Positions 1 to 8,286 are shown, numbered from the stretch's first letter. The stretch is DNA of 30,287 nt from Georgfuchsia sp049276455 (GCA_049276455.1 JBASWL010000257.1:1-30287), one strand, 5' to 3'. Made by a program: numbers and translations. The notes: generated by a model not told the origin, from the sequence alone.

Positions 1-634
1 GGTCGCAGGGAATGATCGGGAACTGCTGCAAGTCCGCCCATGCGGCGAGGTCGTCCTCGAAGCAGTAGGCCAGCGGACGGATCACGACATTCCTGCCGTC
101 GTCCGACACCAGCTTGGGCGGCATGGCCTTCAGCTTGCCGCCGAAGAACAGGTTGAGGAAGAAGGTTTCGATGATGTCGCTGCGGTGATGGCCGAGCGCG
201 ATCTTGGTCGCGCCGAGTTCGCCGGCGACGCGATAAAGAACGCCGCGCCGCAGCCGCGAACACAACGAACAGGTGGTCTGGCCTTCCGGAATCAGGCGCT
301 TGACGATGGAATAAGTGTCCTGTTCCTCAATGTGGAACGGAACGCCGAGCCCCTTCAGGTAATTGGGCAATACCTCGGCCGGGAAGCCGGGCTGCTTCTG
401 GTCCAGATTGACGACGACGATGTCGAACTTGATCGGCGCATGGTCGCGCAGGTAGAGCAGCAGGTCGAGCATGCCGAATGAATCCTTGCCGCCCGACAGG
501 CAGACCATGACCTTGTCGCCGGCCTCGATCATGTTGAAGTCGCCGATGGCCTGACCGACGCAGCGGCGCAGGCGTTTGGCGAGCTTGTTGGCCTCGTAGC
601 GTTCCTTCTCTTGTTGGCGGGCGGTGAGTGTCAT
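1..634 (-). CDS. ttcA: tRNA 2-thiocytidine(32) synthetase TtcA, 3' end outside window
   Basis: TtcA thiolates cytidine 32 of some tRNAs in the cytoplasm, using ATP and an Fe-S cluster. The visible ~211 residues carry the PP-loop SGGKDS at about residues 47-52, the CSLC pair at about 122-125, and end just after PIIPC, where the third cluster cysteine of the family lies. The long stretch NLDQKQPGFP and the PPKL.SDDG.. VIRPLAYC block match E. coli TtcA as I recall it. The family's GHHRDD reads GHHRSD here, a small deviation. The start is ATG at 634; an in-frame ATG at 640 would add two residues. The gene follows the pteridine reductase gene on the same strand with only a few bases between, so the two are probably co-transcribed. 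The C-terminal ~100 residues are beyond base 1. Confidence 0.95.
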   Translation of the reverse strand, partial: MTLTARQQEKERYEANKLAKRLRRCVGQAIGDFNMIEAGDKVMVCLSGGKDSFGMLDLLLYLRDHAPIKFDIVVVNLDQKQPGFPAEVLPNYLKGLGVPFHIEEQDTYSIVKRLIPEGQTTCSLCSRLRRGVLYRVAGELGATKIALGHHRSDIIETFFLNLFFGGKLKAMPPKLVSDDGRNVVIRPLAYCFEDDLAAWADLQQFPIIPCD

Positions 635-641
635 GGTCATT

Positions 642-1379
642 TCAGATTCTGATGCTGCGTCCGCCATCGACATTGATGATCTGGCCGGTGATGAAGGGCG
701 CATCGAAGAGCAGGAATTTTACCGTGCGCGCAATGTCTTCCGGCGATCCAATGCGCTGCAGGGGCGTATGCGCCACGATGCTCGCTCGTTCCTCCGTGCT
801 GAAACTGTCGTCCTCGGGCCAGACAATTGCCCCCGGCGCCACGGCATTGACGCGCACCTGCGGCGCCAGTTCGATGGCCAGGGCGCGGGTCAATCCGGCC
901 AGGCCAGCCTTGGCGGACAAATACACGGCATAACCTTTCAGGGGCCGCTCGGTGTGGATGTCGGTGATATTCACAATGGCGCCGTTATGTTGCGCCAGAT
1001 GGGGTGCCGCCACCTGCGCCAGAAACAGCGGGCCCTTGAGGTTGCTGCCGACCAGTTCCTGCCAGGCGGCTTCATCGATGCTGCCCATCGGCGTGGAGAA
1101 GAAACCGGAAGCATTGTTCACCAGTCCGTCAAGTCTGCCGAAATGTTTCAACACACCATCGATCAGCGCCGGAGCGGCGGCGCCGTCGCCGAGATCGGCG
1201 GCAAGAGCGATGGCGGAACCGGGCCATGCCGCATCCAGCGCCTGCGCAAGATTTTCGACCTCATCGCGCGAATGGCGGTAATGCAGCGCGACATTGGCGC
1301 CGGCCGCATGCAGCGTGCGGGCGATCTCGGCGCCGACCCGGCGCGCGGCGCCGGTAATCAGAATGACAGGGCGGGACAT
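642..1379 (-). CDS. Pteridine reductase, short-chain dehydrogenase (PTR1/FolM type)
   Basis: A 245-aa SDR enzyme expected to reduce dihydropterins with NADPH, a side branch of folate/pterin metabolism in the cytoplasm. The nucleotide motif is TGAARRVG at residues 9-16; the arginine variant is typical of the pteridine reductase subgroup. NNAS follows near residue 87. The catalytic set is Asp, Tyr (13 residues on) and Lys (4 further), in TDIHTERPLKGYAVYLSAK; this D-Y-K spacing is that of PTR1 rather than the S-Y-K of ordinary SDRs. I chose the ATG at 1379 because homology begins there; the frame is open to an ATG at 1406, which adds nine unlikely residues. A TATACT -10-like hexamer lies at 1387-1392 on this strand, close enough to give a nearly leaderless message. 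It sits between tcdA and ttcA, all on the minus strand. Confidence 0.9.
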   Translation of the reverse strand: MSRPVILITGAARRVGAEIARTLHAAGANVALHYRHSRDEVENLAQALDAAWPGSAIALAADLGDGAAAPALIDGVLKHFGRLDGLVNNASGFFSTPMGSIDEAAWQELVGSNLKGPLFLAQVAAPHLAQHNGAIVNITDIHTERPLKGYAVYLSAKAGLAGLTRALAIELAPQVRVNAVAPGAIVWPEDDSFSTEERASIVAHTPLQRIGSPEDIARTVKFLLFDAPFITGQIINVDGGRSIRI

Positions 1380-1406
1380 GGGCGCAGAGTATACCGGGCT
1401 TGGCAC

Positions 1407-2186
1407 TTATGCTTTTGCCAACAGGCTCAGCACGCGAGCGGCGGCGGCCATGCCGAAGGCCGCAGTTACCGTCACTGATGAGCCGTAGCCGGCACAATTC
1501 AGACCGCTGAGGCCCTGCTTCATCCCTCCCCCCTCGATATCGCACGACTCGTTCACGGGGCGGCGGATTGGTTCCTGCGAATAGACACACTCGATGCCGA
1601 ATTTCTTCTTCGGGTCACGCGGAAAACCATATTCGCTGCGCAGGCGTGCCCGAACTTTTGAGGCCAGCGCGTCCTGCGTGGTGCGCGACAGGTCGACAAT
1701 GCAGATGCACGTCGGGTCAGTGCGGCCGCCTGCACCACCGGTCATGATGAGCGGAATCTTGTGGCGCCTGCAATGTGCGGCCAGTGCGGCCTTGGCGCGC
1801 ACCTGATCGATGGCATCGATCACCGTAGCGCCAGCAGGCAGCAGCGTCGCCACATTTTCGGGATCGATAAACTCATCGATGCAGACTACGGCACATTGCG
1901 GATTGATGCGCGCAATGCGCTGCTGCATTGCCAGTACCTTGGCCTGTCCCAGCGTCGAATCATCCGCCTGGATCTGGCGGTTGATGTTCGATTCGGCAAC
2001 ATGATCAAGATCAATCAGCGTGATCTGCCCAACCCCTGAGCGCGCCAGCGCTTCCGCCGCCCAGGACCCGACGCCGCCGATGCCGATCACGCAGACATGC
2101 GCAGCAGCAATCCGGCCAGCACCTTCTGCACCAAAAAGGCGTGCAATGCCGCCAAAGCGGCGTTCGTAGTCAGATTCTTTGTCCAT
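1407..2186 (-). CDS. tcdA: tRNA threonylcarbamoyladenosine dehydratase TcdA (CsdL)
   Basis: This ThiF/E1-like ATPase cyclises t6A37 of ANN-decoding tRNAs to ct6A. The 259-aa protein begins MDKESDYERRFGG, has the nucleotide-binding GIGGVGSWAAEALARSG at about residues 35-50, then IDLDHVAESNINRQ, which is diagnostic of the TcdA branch, and ends with the family's GSSVTVTAAFG segment. The reading frame is open upstream to 2321, but those 45 residues are not homologous and cover the divergent ubiJ start, so I take ATG 2186. The gene ends 27 bases before the chosen pteridine reductase start. The 76 bases between this start and ubiJ must hold both promoters; I see no convincing hexamer pair there. 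Confidence 0.94.
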   Translation of the reverse strand: MDKESDYERRFGGIARLFGAEGAGRIAAAHVCVIGIGGVGSWAAEALARSGVGQITLIDLDHVAESNINRQIQADDSTLGQAKVLAMQQRIARINPQCAVVCIDEFIDPENVATLLPAGATVIDAIDQVRAKAALAAHCRRHKIPLIMTGGAGGRTDPTCICIVDLSRTTQDALASKVRARLRSEYGFPRDPKKKFGIECVYSQEPIRRPVNESCDIEGGGMKQGLSGLNCAGYGSSVTVTAAFGMAAAARVLSLLAKA

Positions 2187-2262
2187 GGCAGCGCATATTG
2201 GCACAACGCGGCCGGCACTTGTTAAGATGCAACACAGGATGGCAAAGGCGTACGAGAAAACA

Positions 2263-2862
2263 ATGACAGCTCCACTATTTTCTGCTCCGCTGTTTTCAAG
2301 TCCGGTGCTGGCGGCGATCAATCATGTACTCGACCAGGCCGAATGGGCGCGGCAGAAGCTGCAGCCCTTTGCCGGACGCAACGTACGCATCGCCATGCTG
2401 CCGTTGTCGCTCTCATTTGTCATTAGCAGCGATGGCCGCCTGCAGAGCGGCAAGGACGAGCCAGAGCTGGAAATCGTTTTCCCCGCCGACACGCTAATGC
2501 TGGCGCCGGAGGGTGGCGAACGGGTGATGCAGGCTGCGCGGATCAACGGCCCGGCCGATCTGGCCAATGCGCTGAGTCTGGTACTGCGTCATTTGCGCTG
2601 GGACATCGAGGAAGATTTGTCAAAAGTGGTCGGCGACATTGCCGCGCACCGGATCATCTCTGCGCTTGGGGCTTTCGCCCAGTGGCAGCGTAAGGCGGCG
2701 CGCAACCTGGCCGAAAACATCGGCGAATATCTGGTCGAGGAAAATCCGACGTTGGTGAAGCATGCCGAGGTTGGCGTCTTTGCAGAAGACGTTAAACGTC
2801 TGTGTAGCGACCTTGCTGTTATCGAAGCTCGAATCACACGCTTACAGGAGAAAAACTCATGA
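2263..2862 (+). CDS. ubiJ: Ubiquinone biosynthesis accessory factor UbiJ (SCP2 domain)
   Basis: UbiJ is a lipid-binding accessory protein of the cytoplasmic aerobic ubiquinone biosynthesis complex. The protein from ATG 2263 is 199 aa: an SCP2-like N-terminal half (about residues 10-110) containing AINHVLDQ and the FVISSDGRL strand, then the family signature RWDIEEDLSKVVGDIAAHR at about 125-143, and a C-terminal helical segment ending in a probable coiled coil (VIEARITRLQEKN). An in-frame ATG at 2179 would add 28 non-homologous residues and overlap tcdA, so I reject it. UbiJ usually sits between ubiE and ubiB; here it stands alone and instead overlaps mscL by four bases (ATGA), so translational coupling to mscL is likely. 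Confidence 0.85.
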   Translation: MTAPLFSAPLFSSPVLAAINHVLDQAEWARQKLQPFAGRNVRIAMLPLSLSFVISSDGRLQSGKDEPELEIVFPADTLMLAPEGGERVMQAARINGPADLANALSLVLRHLRWDIEEDLSKVVGDIAAHRIISALGAFAQWQRKAARNLAENIGEYLVEENPTLVKHAEVGVFAEDVKRLCSDLAVIEARITRLQEKNS

Positions 2863-3287
2863 GCATGGCAAAGGAATTCAGGGAATTCGCGGTCAAGGGT
2901 AACGTCATGGATCTTGCGATAGGCGTCATCATCGGCGGCGCCTTCGGCAAGATCGTCAGTTCGATGGTGAGCGATCTCATCATGCCGGTGATCGGCATGA
3001 TCATCGGCAACCTCGACTTCTCCAATCTCTTTATCGTGCTCGGCAAGAATCCGGACAATCTGACGGAGCTGGCCGAGTTGCAAAAAGCGGGCATTCCCGT
3101 TTTGGCCTATGGCAGCTTCATCACGGTCGCAGTCAATTTCATCATTCTCGCTTTCATCATTTTCATGATGGTAAAGCAGATCAATCGTTTGAAGAGGGCT
3201 GAACCCGCGCCCGCGCCGGCGGCACCGCCGCCGACACCAGAAGATGTCGTGCTGCTGCGCGAGATACGTGATTCACTGAAAAAATAG
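2859..3287 (+). CDS. mscL: Large-conductance mechanosensitive channel MscL
   Basis: MscL forms the inner-membrane pentameric pore that opens under membrane tension during hypo-osmotic shock. The 142-aa protein starts with the amphipathic N-terminal helix (MAKEFREFAVKGNVMDLAIG), has a Gly-rich first membrane helix (GVIIGGAFGKIVSSMVSDLIMP, residues ~22-43), a periplasmic loop, a second helix (FITVAVNFIILAFIIFMMVK) and a cytoplasmic C-terminus. A proline/alanine linker precedes the final helix (LLREIRDSL), and total length matches the usual 130-145. The start overlaps the ubiJ stop; a good Shine-Dalgarno, AGGAG at 2846-2850, stands eight bases ahead of ATG 2859 and decides this start. Confidence 0.97.
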   Translation: MSMAKEFREFAVKGNVMDLAIGVIIGGAFGKIVSSMVSDLIMPVIGMIIGNLDFSNLFIVLGKNPDNLTELAELQKAGIPVLAYGSFITVAVNFIILAFIIFMMVKQINRLKRAEPAPAPAAPPPTPEDVVLLREIRDSLKK

Positions 3288-3298
3288 CCACATCATCA

Positions 3299-3340
3299 CC
3301 GGGGCAGCGCCAATTGATTCAGGCGTTGCCCCGGTATACT
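3299..3340 (+). promoter_or_regulatory. Long hairpin with embedded -35/-10 ahead of gloC
   Basis: Arms 3299-3311 and 3322-3334 pair over 13 bp with a single G-U, around a 10-base loop, starting 11 bases after the mscL stop. TATACT (3335-3340) follows the right arm directly, and TTGATT (3314-3319) in the loop could be the -35, with a short 15-base spacer. There is no T-run, so it is a poor intrinsic terminator by the usual rule. It may end the ubiJ-mscL message weakly, act as an operator, or both. The hairpin is plain in the sequence; the promoter reading is inference. Confidence 0.45.
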
Positions 3341-3347
3341 GACCATC

Positions 3348-3992
3348 ATGAAATACACCATCATTCCCGTTACACCATTTGTCCAGAACTGCTCGCTGCT
3401 GGTCTGCGACGAGACTCAGCAAGCTGTAGTGATCGATCCCGGTGGCGATATCGAGCGCATTCTCGGAGTCGTGAAAAAAGCCGGCCTCACTATTGAGAAA
3501 GTGCTGCTGACCCACGGCCATATTGACCATGCTGCTGCTGCCGGAGAACTTGCGCAACGGCTCGGTGTGAAAATCGAGGGGCCGCACGAGGACGACCTGT
3601 TCCTGTTGCAGGCCCTGCCGCAACAGGCCGCCAGCTACGGCTTCCCGCCGGTAAAGCCGTTTGTTTCCGACCGCTGGCTGCAGCAGGGCGATACGGTGAG
3701 CTTCGGCAAGCAGACGCTGGAAGTCCTGCACTGCCCCGGCCATACGCCAGGCCATGTGGTGTACTTTCATCGTCCCGGCAAATTTGCCGTGGTCGGCGAC
3801 GTGCTGTTCGCCGGCTCGATCGGGCGCACCGATTTTCCTCGCGGCAACCATGACAACCTGATCCGCTCGATCCGCGAGAAACTGTTCCCGCTTGGCGACG
3901 ACGTCGAGTTCATTCCCGGTCACGGGCCCAACTCGACCTTCGGCGAGGAGCGCGCGACCAATCCCTACGTGGCCGACGCCCAGTTTTCCTGA
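3348..3992 (+). CDS. gloC: Type II hydroxyacylglutathione hydrolase GloC (metallo-beta-lactamase fold)
   Basis: GloC (YcbL) hydrolyses S-lactoylglutathione, the second step of methylglyoxal detoxification, in the cytoplasm. The 214-aa protein opens with MKYTIIPVTPFVQNCSLLVC, very close to the E. coli YcbL N-terminus as I recall it. The metal-binding THGHIDH motif is at residues 55-61, followed by the metal ligand His of HCPGHTPGH, GDVLF, and FIPGHGPNST near the end. It is shorter than classical GloB enzymes (about 250 aa), as expected for the type II form. The ATG lies eight bases after a TATACT -10, so the leader is extremely short, and no Shine-Dalgarno is seen. The AsmA-family gene follows after nine bases. 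Confidence 0.9.
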   Translation: MKYTIIPVTPFVQNCSLLVCDETQQAVVIDPGGDIERILGVVKKAGLTIEKVLLTHGHIDHAAAAGELAQRLGVKIEGPHEDDLFLLQALPQQAASYGFPPVKPFVSDRWLQQGDTVSFGKQTLEVLHCPGHTPGHVVYFHRPGKFAVVGDVLFAGSIGRTDFPRGNHDNLIRSIREKLFPLGDDVEFIPGHGPNSTFGEERATNPYVADAQFS

Positions 3993-4001
3993 AGCCTCCT
4001 G

Positions 4002-6002
4002 ATGAAAATCGCCAAAATCGTTGGTATCGTATTCGCGGCAATCGTCCTTGTGCTCGCCGCACTGGCGGCCTATGTCGCCTTTACTTTTGATGCGGCGCGG
4101 ATCAAACAGGAAGTGGCGCAGGCGGTGCTTGCCAAGACCGGCCGCACCCTTACCATCGATGGCGATCTTGCCTTGAGTTTCTGGCCCAGCCTTGGTGTGA
4201 AAGTGAATAAGGTTGCGCTTTCCGAACGCAACGGCAAAGACCGTTTCGCCGCTTTCGATGCGGCTCATGTTGCAGTGAAAGTCATGCCGCTGCTGTCGAA
4301 GCAGATCGTTGTCGAACGCGTCGAACTCGAAGGCCTCAAACTGACGCTGATACGCGACCGCGAGGGCCACCTGAACATCGACGACCTGCTCGGCGGCAAG
4401 AAAGACAATGGTGAGAAAACGCCTCCGCCCGAATTCGACGTGGCCGGCATCGACATTACCAATGCGCAAATCGAATGGCGCGACCAGAAGGGCGGCAGTA
4501 CTTTGCAGATTGCCGATCTCGGCCTGTCGACAGGCCGCGCCATCGGCAACAATGACGGCGTGCATGTCGAGGCGTTCAAGCTGACCACGCGCGGCAAGCT
4601 GGATGCCGACAATTTCGATCTTGCGCTTGATGTGCCGGATCTTATGCACAAGGGCGAGCAGATCACTGCGGTTAAAGTCAGTCTCGAGGCCAATCTCAAG
4701 GGCGCAGCGCGCAGCGCAGCGGCGAGCCTGGAAGTGAGCGATATCGAAGGTTCGCCGCAGGCGCTCAAGATCGGCGGCCTGGTGCTGGACTTCGATGCGC
4801 AAATAGGCGACAAGTCACTCAAGGGTAACCTCAAGTCGCCATTGGCGCTCGACCTTGGCGCAGGTACGGTGCTGCTGGCCGACCTGTCCGGCGCACTTGC
4901 GCTCGACATGCCAAGCTTGCCCGTACATCCGCTCAAATTACCGATCAAGGGCCGCATCCAGTCCGACTACAGCAAGCCCGCCGTAAGCGGCAACCTCGCC
5001 ACGCAGTTCGACGAAACTCACATTGATGCGCACTTCAACGTTGCCGGTAAGGCGCCGATGAATATCGGCTTTGAACTCGATATCAACAAACTCAATCTGG
5101 ATAAATATCTGCCTCCCGCCGACAACAAGCCGGCCGCTGACACTATCGACCTGTCCGCACTAAAGGGCCTTAATGCCAGCGGCAATCTGCGCGTGGGCGA
5201 GCTGCAAGTGAAGAACATCAAGATGCGCAATCTGCGCGTGAACTTCAAGGCGGCGAAGGGCCGCATTGATATCGCGCCACATTCGACTGACCTCTATGGC
5301 GGGCACGTCAGCGGCAGCGCCTCCGTCGATGCCGATGGCAACAGGATCGCGCTGAAAGAGTCGCTCAGCGGGATCAACATCCAGCCCTTGCTGAAAGACC
5401 TTGCGGACAAGGACATCATTGAAGGCAAGGGTGATGTTGCGCTTGATATCGCCACGCGCGGTGCGACTGTCGCGGCGATGAAGCAAGCCCTTTCCGGTAA
5501 TGCTCGCACCGTATTGCGCGACGGCGCGATCAAGGGCATCAACCTCGCCCAGTCCCTGCGCGCGGCCAAGGCCCGGCTCGGCGGCGGTGATGTGGCGCAG
5601 CAGGCCAATGTGAATGACAAGACCGATTTCTCCGAATTGAGTGCATCGTTTACGATTGCCAACGGTGTCGCGCACAATGACGATCTCATGGCCAAATCGC
5701 CTTTCCTGCGTCTTGGCGGCAGTGGCGATATCGACATTGGCAACAGCCGGCTCAATTACCTGCTCAAAGCGGCGGTGGTAGGCTCTGCGGCCGGTCAGGG
5801 CGGCAAGGAACTCGATTCGCTAAAAGGCGTCACTGTGCCCGTACGCGTGAGCGGCCCATTCGAGAAGCCCTCGTTCAAGCTGGAACTCGCCAATCTGGTC
5901 AATGATGCGGCGAAGCAGCGCATTGATGAGAAAAAACAGGAACTCCAGCAGAAATTGCAGGACAACCTCAAGGGCCAGCTGAAGGGCCTGTTTGGTAAAT
6001 AA
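4002..6002 (+). CDS. AsmA family protein
   Basis: A 666-aa envelope protein of the AsmA class, a family linked to outer-membrane assembly and lipid transport between the membranes. It has a single N-terminal membrane anchor (residues ~7-29, GIVFAAIVLVLAALAAYVAF), the classic AsmA N-terminal pattern (KTGRTLTIDGDLALSFWPSLG at ~44-65, then DAAHVAVKVMPLL), repeated beta-rich segments and the C-terminal AsmA block (FSELSASFTIANGVAHNDDLMAKSPFLRLGGSGDIDIG, about 545-585). The protein would face the periplasm. It is nine bases after gloC and eleven before can, so the three genes probably form one transcription unit, although their functions are unrelated. A long open frame on the opposite strand is only a shadow. 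Confidence 0.9.
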   Translation: MKIAKIVGIVFAAIVLVLAALAAYVAFTFDAARIKQEVAQAVLAKTGRTLTIDGDLALSFWPSLGVKVNKVALSERNGKDRFAAFDAAHVAVKVMPLLSKQIVVERVELEGLKLTLIRDREGHLNIDDLLGGKKDNGEKTPPPEFDVAGIDITNAQIEWRDQKGGSTLQIADLGLSTGRAIGNNDGVHVEAFKLTTRGKLDADNFDLALDVPDLMHKGEQITAVKVSLEANLKGAARSAAASLEVSDIEGSPQALKIGGLVLDFDAQIGDKSLKGNLKSPLALDLGAGTVLLADLSGALALDMPSLPVHPLKLPIKGRIQSDYSKPAVSGNLATQFDETHIDAHFNVAGKAPMNIGFELDINKLNLDKYLPPADNKPAADTIDLSALKGLNASGNLRVGELQVKNIKMRNLRVNFKAAKGRIDIAPHSTDLYGGHVSGSASVDADGNRIALKESLSGINIQPLLKDLADKDIIEGKGDVALDIATRGATVAAMKQALSGNARTVLRDGAIKGINLAQSLRAAKARLGGGDVAQQANVNDKTDFSELSASFTIANGVAHNDDLMAKSPFLRLGGSGDIDIGNSRLNYLLKAAVVGSAAGQGGKELDSLKGVTVPVRVSGPFEKPSFKLELANLVNDAAKQRIDEKKQELQQKLQDNLKGQLKGLFGK

Positions 6003-6013
6003 ACGGAATCGCC

Positions 6014-6670
6014 ATGAGTGACACCGACCTCAGCTATCTGCTGGAAAGCAACCGCAAGTGGGCCGAGGGCATCAGCGCCGAAGATCCGCGGTTTTTCAGC
6101 AAGCTCTCACAGCTGCAAACGCCGCAGTATTTGTGGATCGGCTGCGCCGATTCCCGTGTGCCTGCCAACCAGATCACCGGCCTCCTGCCGGGAGAGGTAT
6201 TCGTCCATCGCAACATTGCCAATGTGGTGGTGCCTACCGATCTCAACTGCCTGTCGGTGACCCAGATGGCCGTGGACGTGCTCAAGGTGCGCCACATCAT
6301 GGTGGTCGGCCACTACGGCTGTGGCGGTGTCGGTGCCGCACTGCGCAACGAACGTCTCGGCCTCATCGATAACTGGTTGCGGCACATTCAGGACGTGCGC
6401 GACAAGCATGGCGCGCTGCTTGCGGAAACGCCTGAGCCGAAGCGCGCCGATCGTCTGTGCGAACTCAATGTGCTCGAACAGGTGGTGAATGTGGCGCAAA
6501 CCACCGTTGTGCGCGATGCCTGGGCGCGCGGCCAGGCGCTCACGGTACATGGCTGGATCTACGGATTGAACGACGGGCACTTGCGCGATGTCGGGATCAT
6601 TGCCTCCAGCCTGGCCGAACTTAAACCCAGCTATCAGGCCGCGCTCGCCGACATTACCAAGCGCGGGTAA
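6014..6670 (+). CDS. can: Beta-class carbonic anhydrase
   Basis: The enzyme interconverts CO2 and bicarbonate in the cytoplasm, supplying bicarbonate for carboxylases or pH balance. The 218-aa protein carries the zinc site of the beta class: Cys44 and Asp46 with Arg48 (GCADSR), and His100 and Cys103 (GHYGCGG). The numbering is offset by two from E. coli Can, and length and collinearity match that enzyme. GWIYGLNDGHLRD near the C-terminus is also typical. It is the last gene of the gloC-asmA-can run; a GC-rich hairpin follows the stop. In an autotroph it could feed carbon fixation, but nothing in this window shows that. Confidence 0.95.
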   Translation: MSDTDLSYLLESNRKWAEGISAEDPRFFSKLSQLQTPQYLWIGCADSRVPANQITGLLPGEVFVHRNIANVVVPTDLNCLSVTQMAVDVLKVRHIMVVGHYGCGGVGAALRNERLGLIDNWLRHIQDVRDKHGALLAETPEPKRADRLCELNVLEQVVNVAQTTVVRDAWARGQALTVHGWIYGLNDGHLRDVGIIASSLAELKPSYQAALADITKRG

Positions 6671-6700
6671 GGTTTGCCGCTGCGCGATGGCGCGGAAACC
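6671..6700 (+). terminator. Possible terminator hairpin after can
   Basis: Immediately after the can stop, GGTTT (6671-6675) pairs with AAACC (6696-6700), and between them CCGC/GCGC pairs with GCGC/GG around a GATG loop. No T-run follows, so it is only a candidate end of the gloC-asmA-can message. I see nothing else in the remaining bases up to the CBS gene. Confidence 0.35.
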
Positions 6701-6918
6701 GTCAACTCATGTTGATGCAGGACACGGATTAACTGGGGCCACTAACTAATCCAATCCTGGTAGCTGATTCGACTGGCATAGCCAGGCAGCCCTGTTATCC
6801 GGTGACTGATTTCATGGTGGGCCGCTTTTTTCAGTGCGCAGCTCGCGTTCAGGTTGTCCGCCTCAGGCGTAACAAGATTTGTTGGAAAAAATGTGGCGCC
6901 AGGTCTCGCGTCGCAAAG

Positions 6919-7356
6919 TCAGAGGATGACGGTGATTTCTTCGCGCCACTCCAGCTCGCGTCCAAATTCAAGTGCGTCGGAGTCAAGAGCATCATGGGAC
7001 GAGAGAATCCCTATGGGCCGACCGACGATATCTACTACTGGCACATGGCGAAAGCCGCCTTCAAACATCATGTGCAAGGCATGACCAAAAGGCCGGTCTG
7101 CACTCACGGTACGCGGGTGCCCTGTCATGATGGTTCCTACCTGAACCTGATCCGGATCCATTCCCTTCGAAACCAGCCCATGCACTATGTCCCGCTCCGT
7201 ACAGATGCCTCTTAGCATTTTCTTGTTGTTCACCACCATCACGGCGCTTGTTTTATACGCTTCCATCAGGCACGCCGCTTCGCGAACGCTGGAGTGGGCC
7301 GATATGGCGACGAAGGGTTTGTTGCGAATAACCTCACTGACACGGCGGGTAGGCAT
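6919..7356 (-). CDS. Two-CBS-domain protein
   Basis: A 145-aa soluble protein made of a single CBS pair. The first CBS covers roughly residues 10-65 (VREAACLMEAYKTSAVMVVNN..GICTERDIV) and the second about 75-130 (VGTIMTGHPRTVSADRPFGHALHMM..RHVPVVDIVGRPIGILSSHDAL). CBS pairs bind adenine nucleotides or S-adenosylmethionine and usually regulate a partner; free-standing ones like this have no catalytic domain, and the partner cannot be named from the sequence. A strong Shine-Dalgarno (AAAAGGAG) precedes the ATG at 7356. It is convergent with can and has its own upstream region. Confidence 0.88.
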   Translation of the reverse strand: MPTRRVSEVIRNKPFVAISAHSSVREAACLMEAYKTSAVMVVNNKKMLRGICTERDIVHGLVSKGMDPDQVQVGTIMTGHPRTVSADRPFGHALHMMFEGGFRHVPVVDIVGRPIGILSSHDALDSDALEFGRELEWREEITVIL

Positions 7357-7456
7357 GGGCGTCTCCTTTTGTTTGGAAATGCTGATTTGGGATTGTTAAT
7401 CGTAGATCACGCTTTCGATTAGCGCAAAGGAGATCAGCATGAAAAATATTCATTTC

Positions 7457-7579
7457 CTGATTACAAATTGAGTGGCCCGCACGAACCTGATTAACCTCAT
7501 GGGCAGTGGGATTGCTGGACAACTTTTCCACTAGTAGTTCACAGCTTGTCCACAGCCATTGGTGGATAAAACTATATCT
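7457..7579 (+). repeat. Direct repeat copy A with DnaA-box-like inverted repeat
   Basis: This ~120-bp stretch aligns with 8560-8682 end to end: both begin CTGA(T/C)TACAAATTGAG, share TGATTAAC and TCCACT in the middle, and end CCACAG....TTGGTGGATAA. The last part holds TTGTCCACA (7546-7554) facing GGTGGATAA (7561-7569), each one base away from the DnaA box TTATCCACA. It occupies most of the 345-base gap 7357-7701, where I see no gene. A ten-codon open frame with a good Shine-Dalgarno (ATG at 7439) runs into the repeat and stops. Confidence 0.6.
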
Positions 7580-7701
7580 TTCCAGAGCCTCCAAAACCCA
7601 TTCTGGCATCCGGAATGTTCAGTATAAAGCTGCGTATCTGACCACTAACAGGGTAAGGATTTTCGCAATCCGGAAACGTGGCCGCTCGGTTGCTACACCT
7701 G

Positions 7702-8286
7702 CTATTTGATCGGAATCATCAGGTGCATATACGGTGTCCCTGCCCACATCACGTAGGGTACCGCCGTGTCAGGATCGTCGCTTTTTGGATACATGCCGTA
7801 GAAGCTCGCCTCGGCGCCCACAATCATTACGTGAGGCCCGGTCTTGATCCAGTGATTATTGGCGCTGGGTTTGGTCGCATATGGATCCATATTGCTGGCG
7901 TCGGTTCCTCCCGCAAGCATGTACATGAAACCAATCCTGCCGGCAGAGGGTGTTTTATGCTCAACCCAATCCATTACCCACTGCATTGCCGCCTTGTCCA
8001 TGCACATGGGATCAGGACCCGGAGTGGCAGGATTGTCCGGCATGCAGGTGAATCCATTCGTTCCCTCGCGCAAAATCCGCATTGTTCCATCCGCGTTCAT
8101 GGTGACGACGGTTGCAGCACCGCTTACTTTTTCTGGTGCAGCCTGCATGGCACTTTCGATTAGCTCCTGGTCTGCGTCACTCGCGACCATCTCAGGCATC
8201 GCCATATCGGCGGCGATTACAGCCTGCGTGAATGCGGCGGCGAGGATGGCAGCAACCAAAAATGTAGTATTGACATGTTTTGACAT
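7702..8286 (-). CDS. Exported protein of unknown function
   Basis: A 194-aa protein with a clear signal peptide (MSKHVNTTFLVAAILAAAFTQAVIAADMA, cleavage likely after AIA or a few residues on). The mature part has a conserved-looking pattern: a short GTxxxTCMPDNPATPGPDPMC segment with two cysteines at about 100-115, MDKAAMQWVMDWVEHKTP, GFMYMLAGGTDASNMDP, TGPHVMIVG and, at the end, VPYVMWAGTPYMHLMIPIK. I recognise this combination from unnamed conserved proteins in environmental proteobacteria, but no function is known to me. It is probably periplasmic. AAAGGAG precedes the ATG at 8286. The gene stands alone on the minus strand between two copies of a degenerate direct repeat. Confidence 0.8.
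   Translation of the reverse strand: MSKHVNTTFLVAAILAAAFTQAVIAADMAMPEMVASDADQELIESAMQAAPEKVSGAATVVTMNADGTMRILREGTNGFTCMPDNPATPGPDPMCMDKAAMQWVMDWVEHKTPSAGRIGFMYMLAGGTDASNMDPYATKPSANNHWIKTGPHVMIVGAEASFYGMYPKSDDPDTAVPYVMWAGTPYMHLMIPIK

Noticed and set aside
2179..2262. Longer ubiJ start at 2179
   Set aside because: Adds residues without homology and overlaps the tcdA start on the other strand.
3273..4802. 509-codon open frame on the minus strand
   Set aside because: It lies opposite gloC and the AsmA gene, both strongly supported; it is a shadow frame caused by GC-rich codon use.
7439..7471. Ten-codon frame MKNIHFLITN with a good AAAGGAG ahead
   Set aside because: Too short to call; it may be a leader peptide or the leftover start of a lost gene that reads into the repeat.
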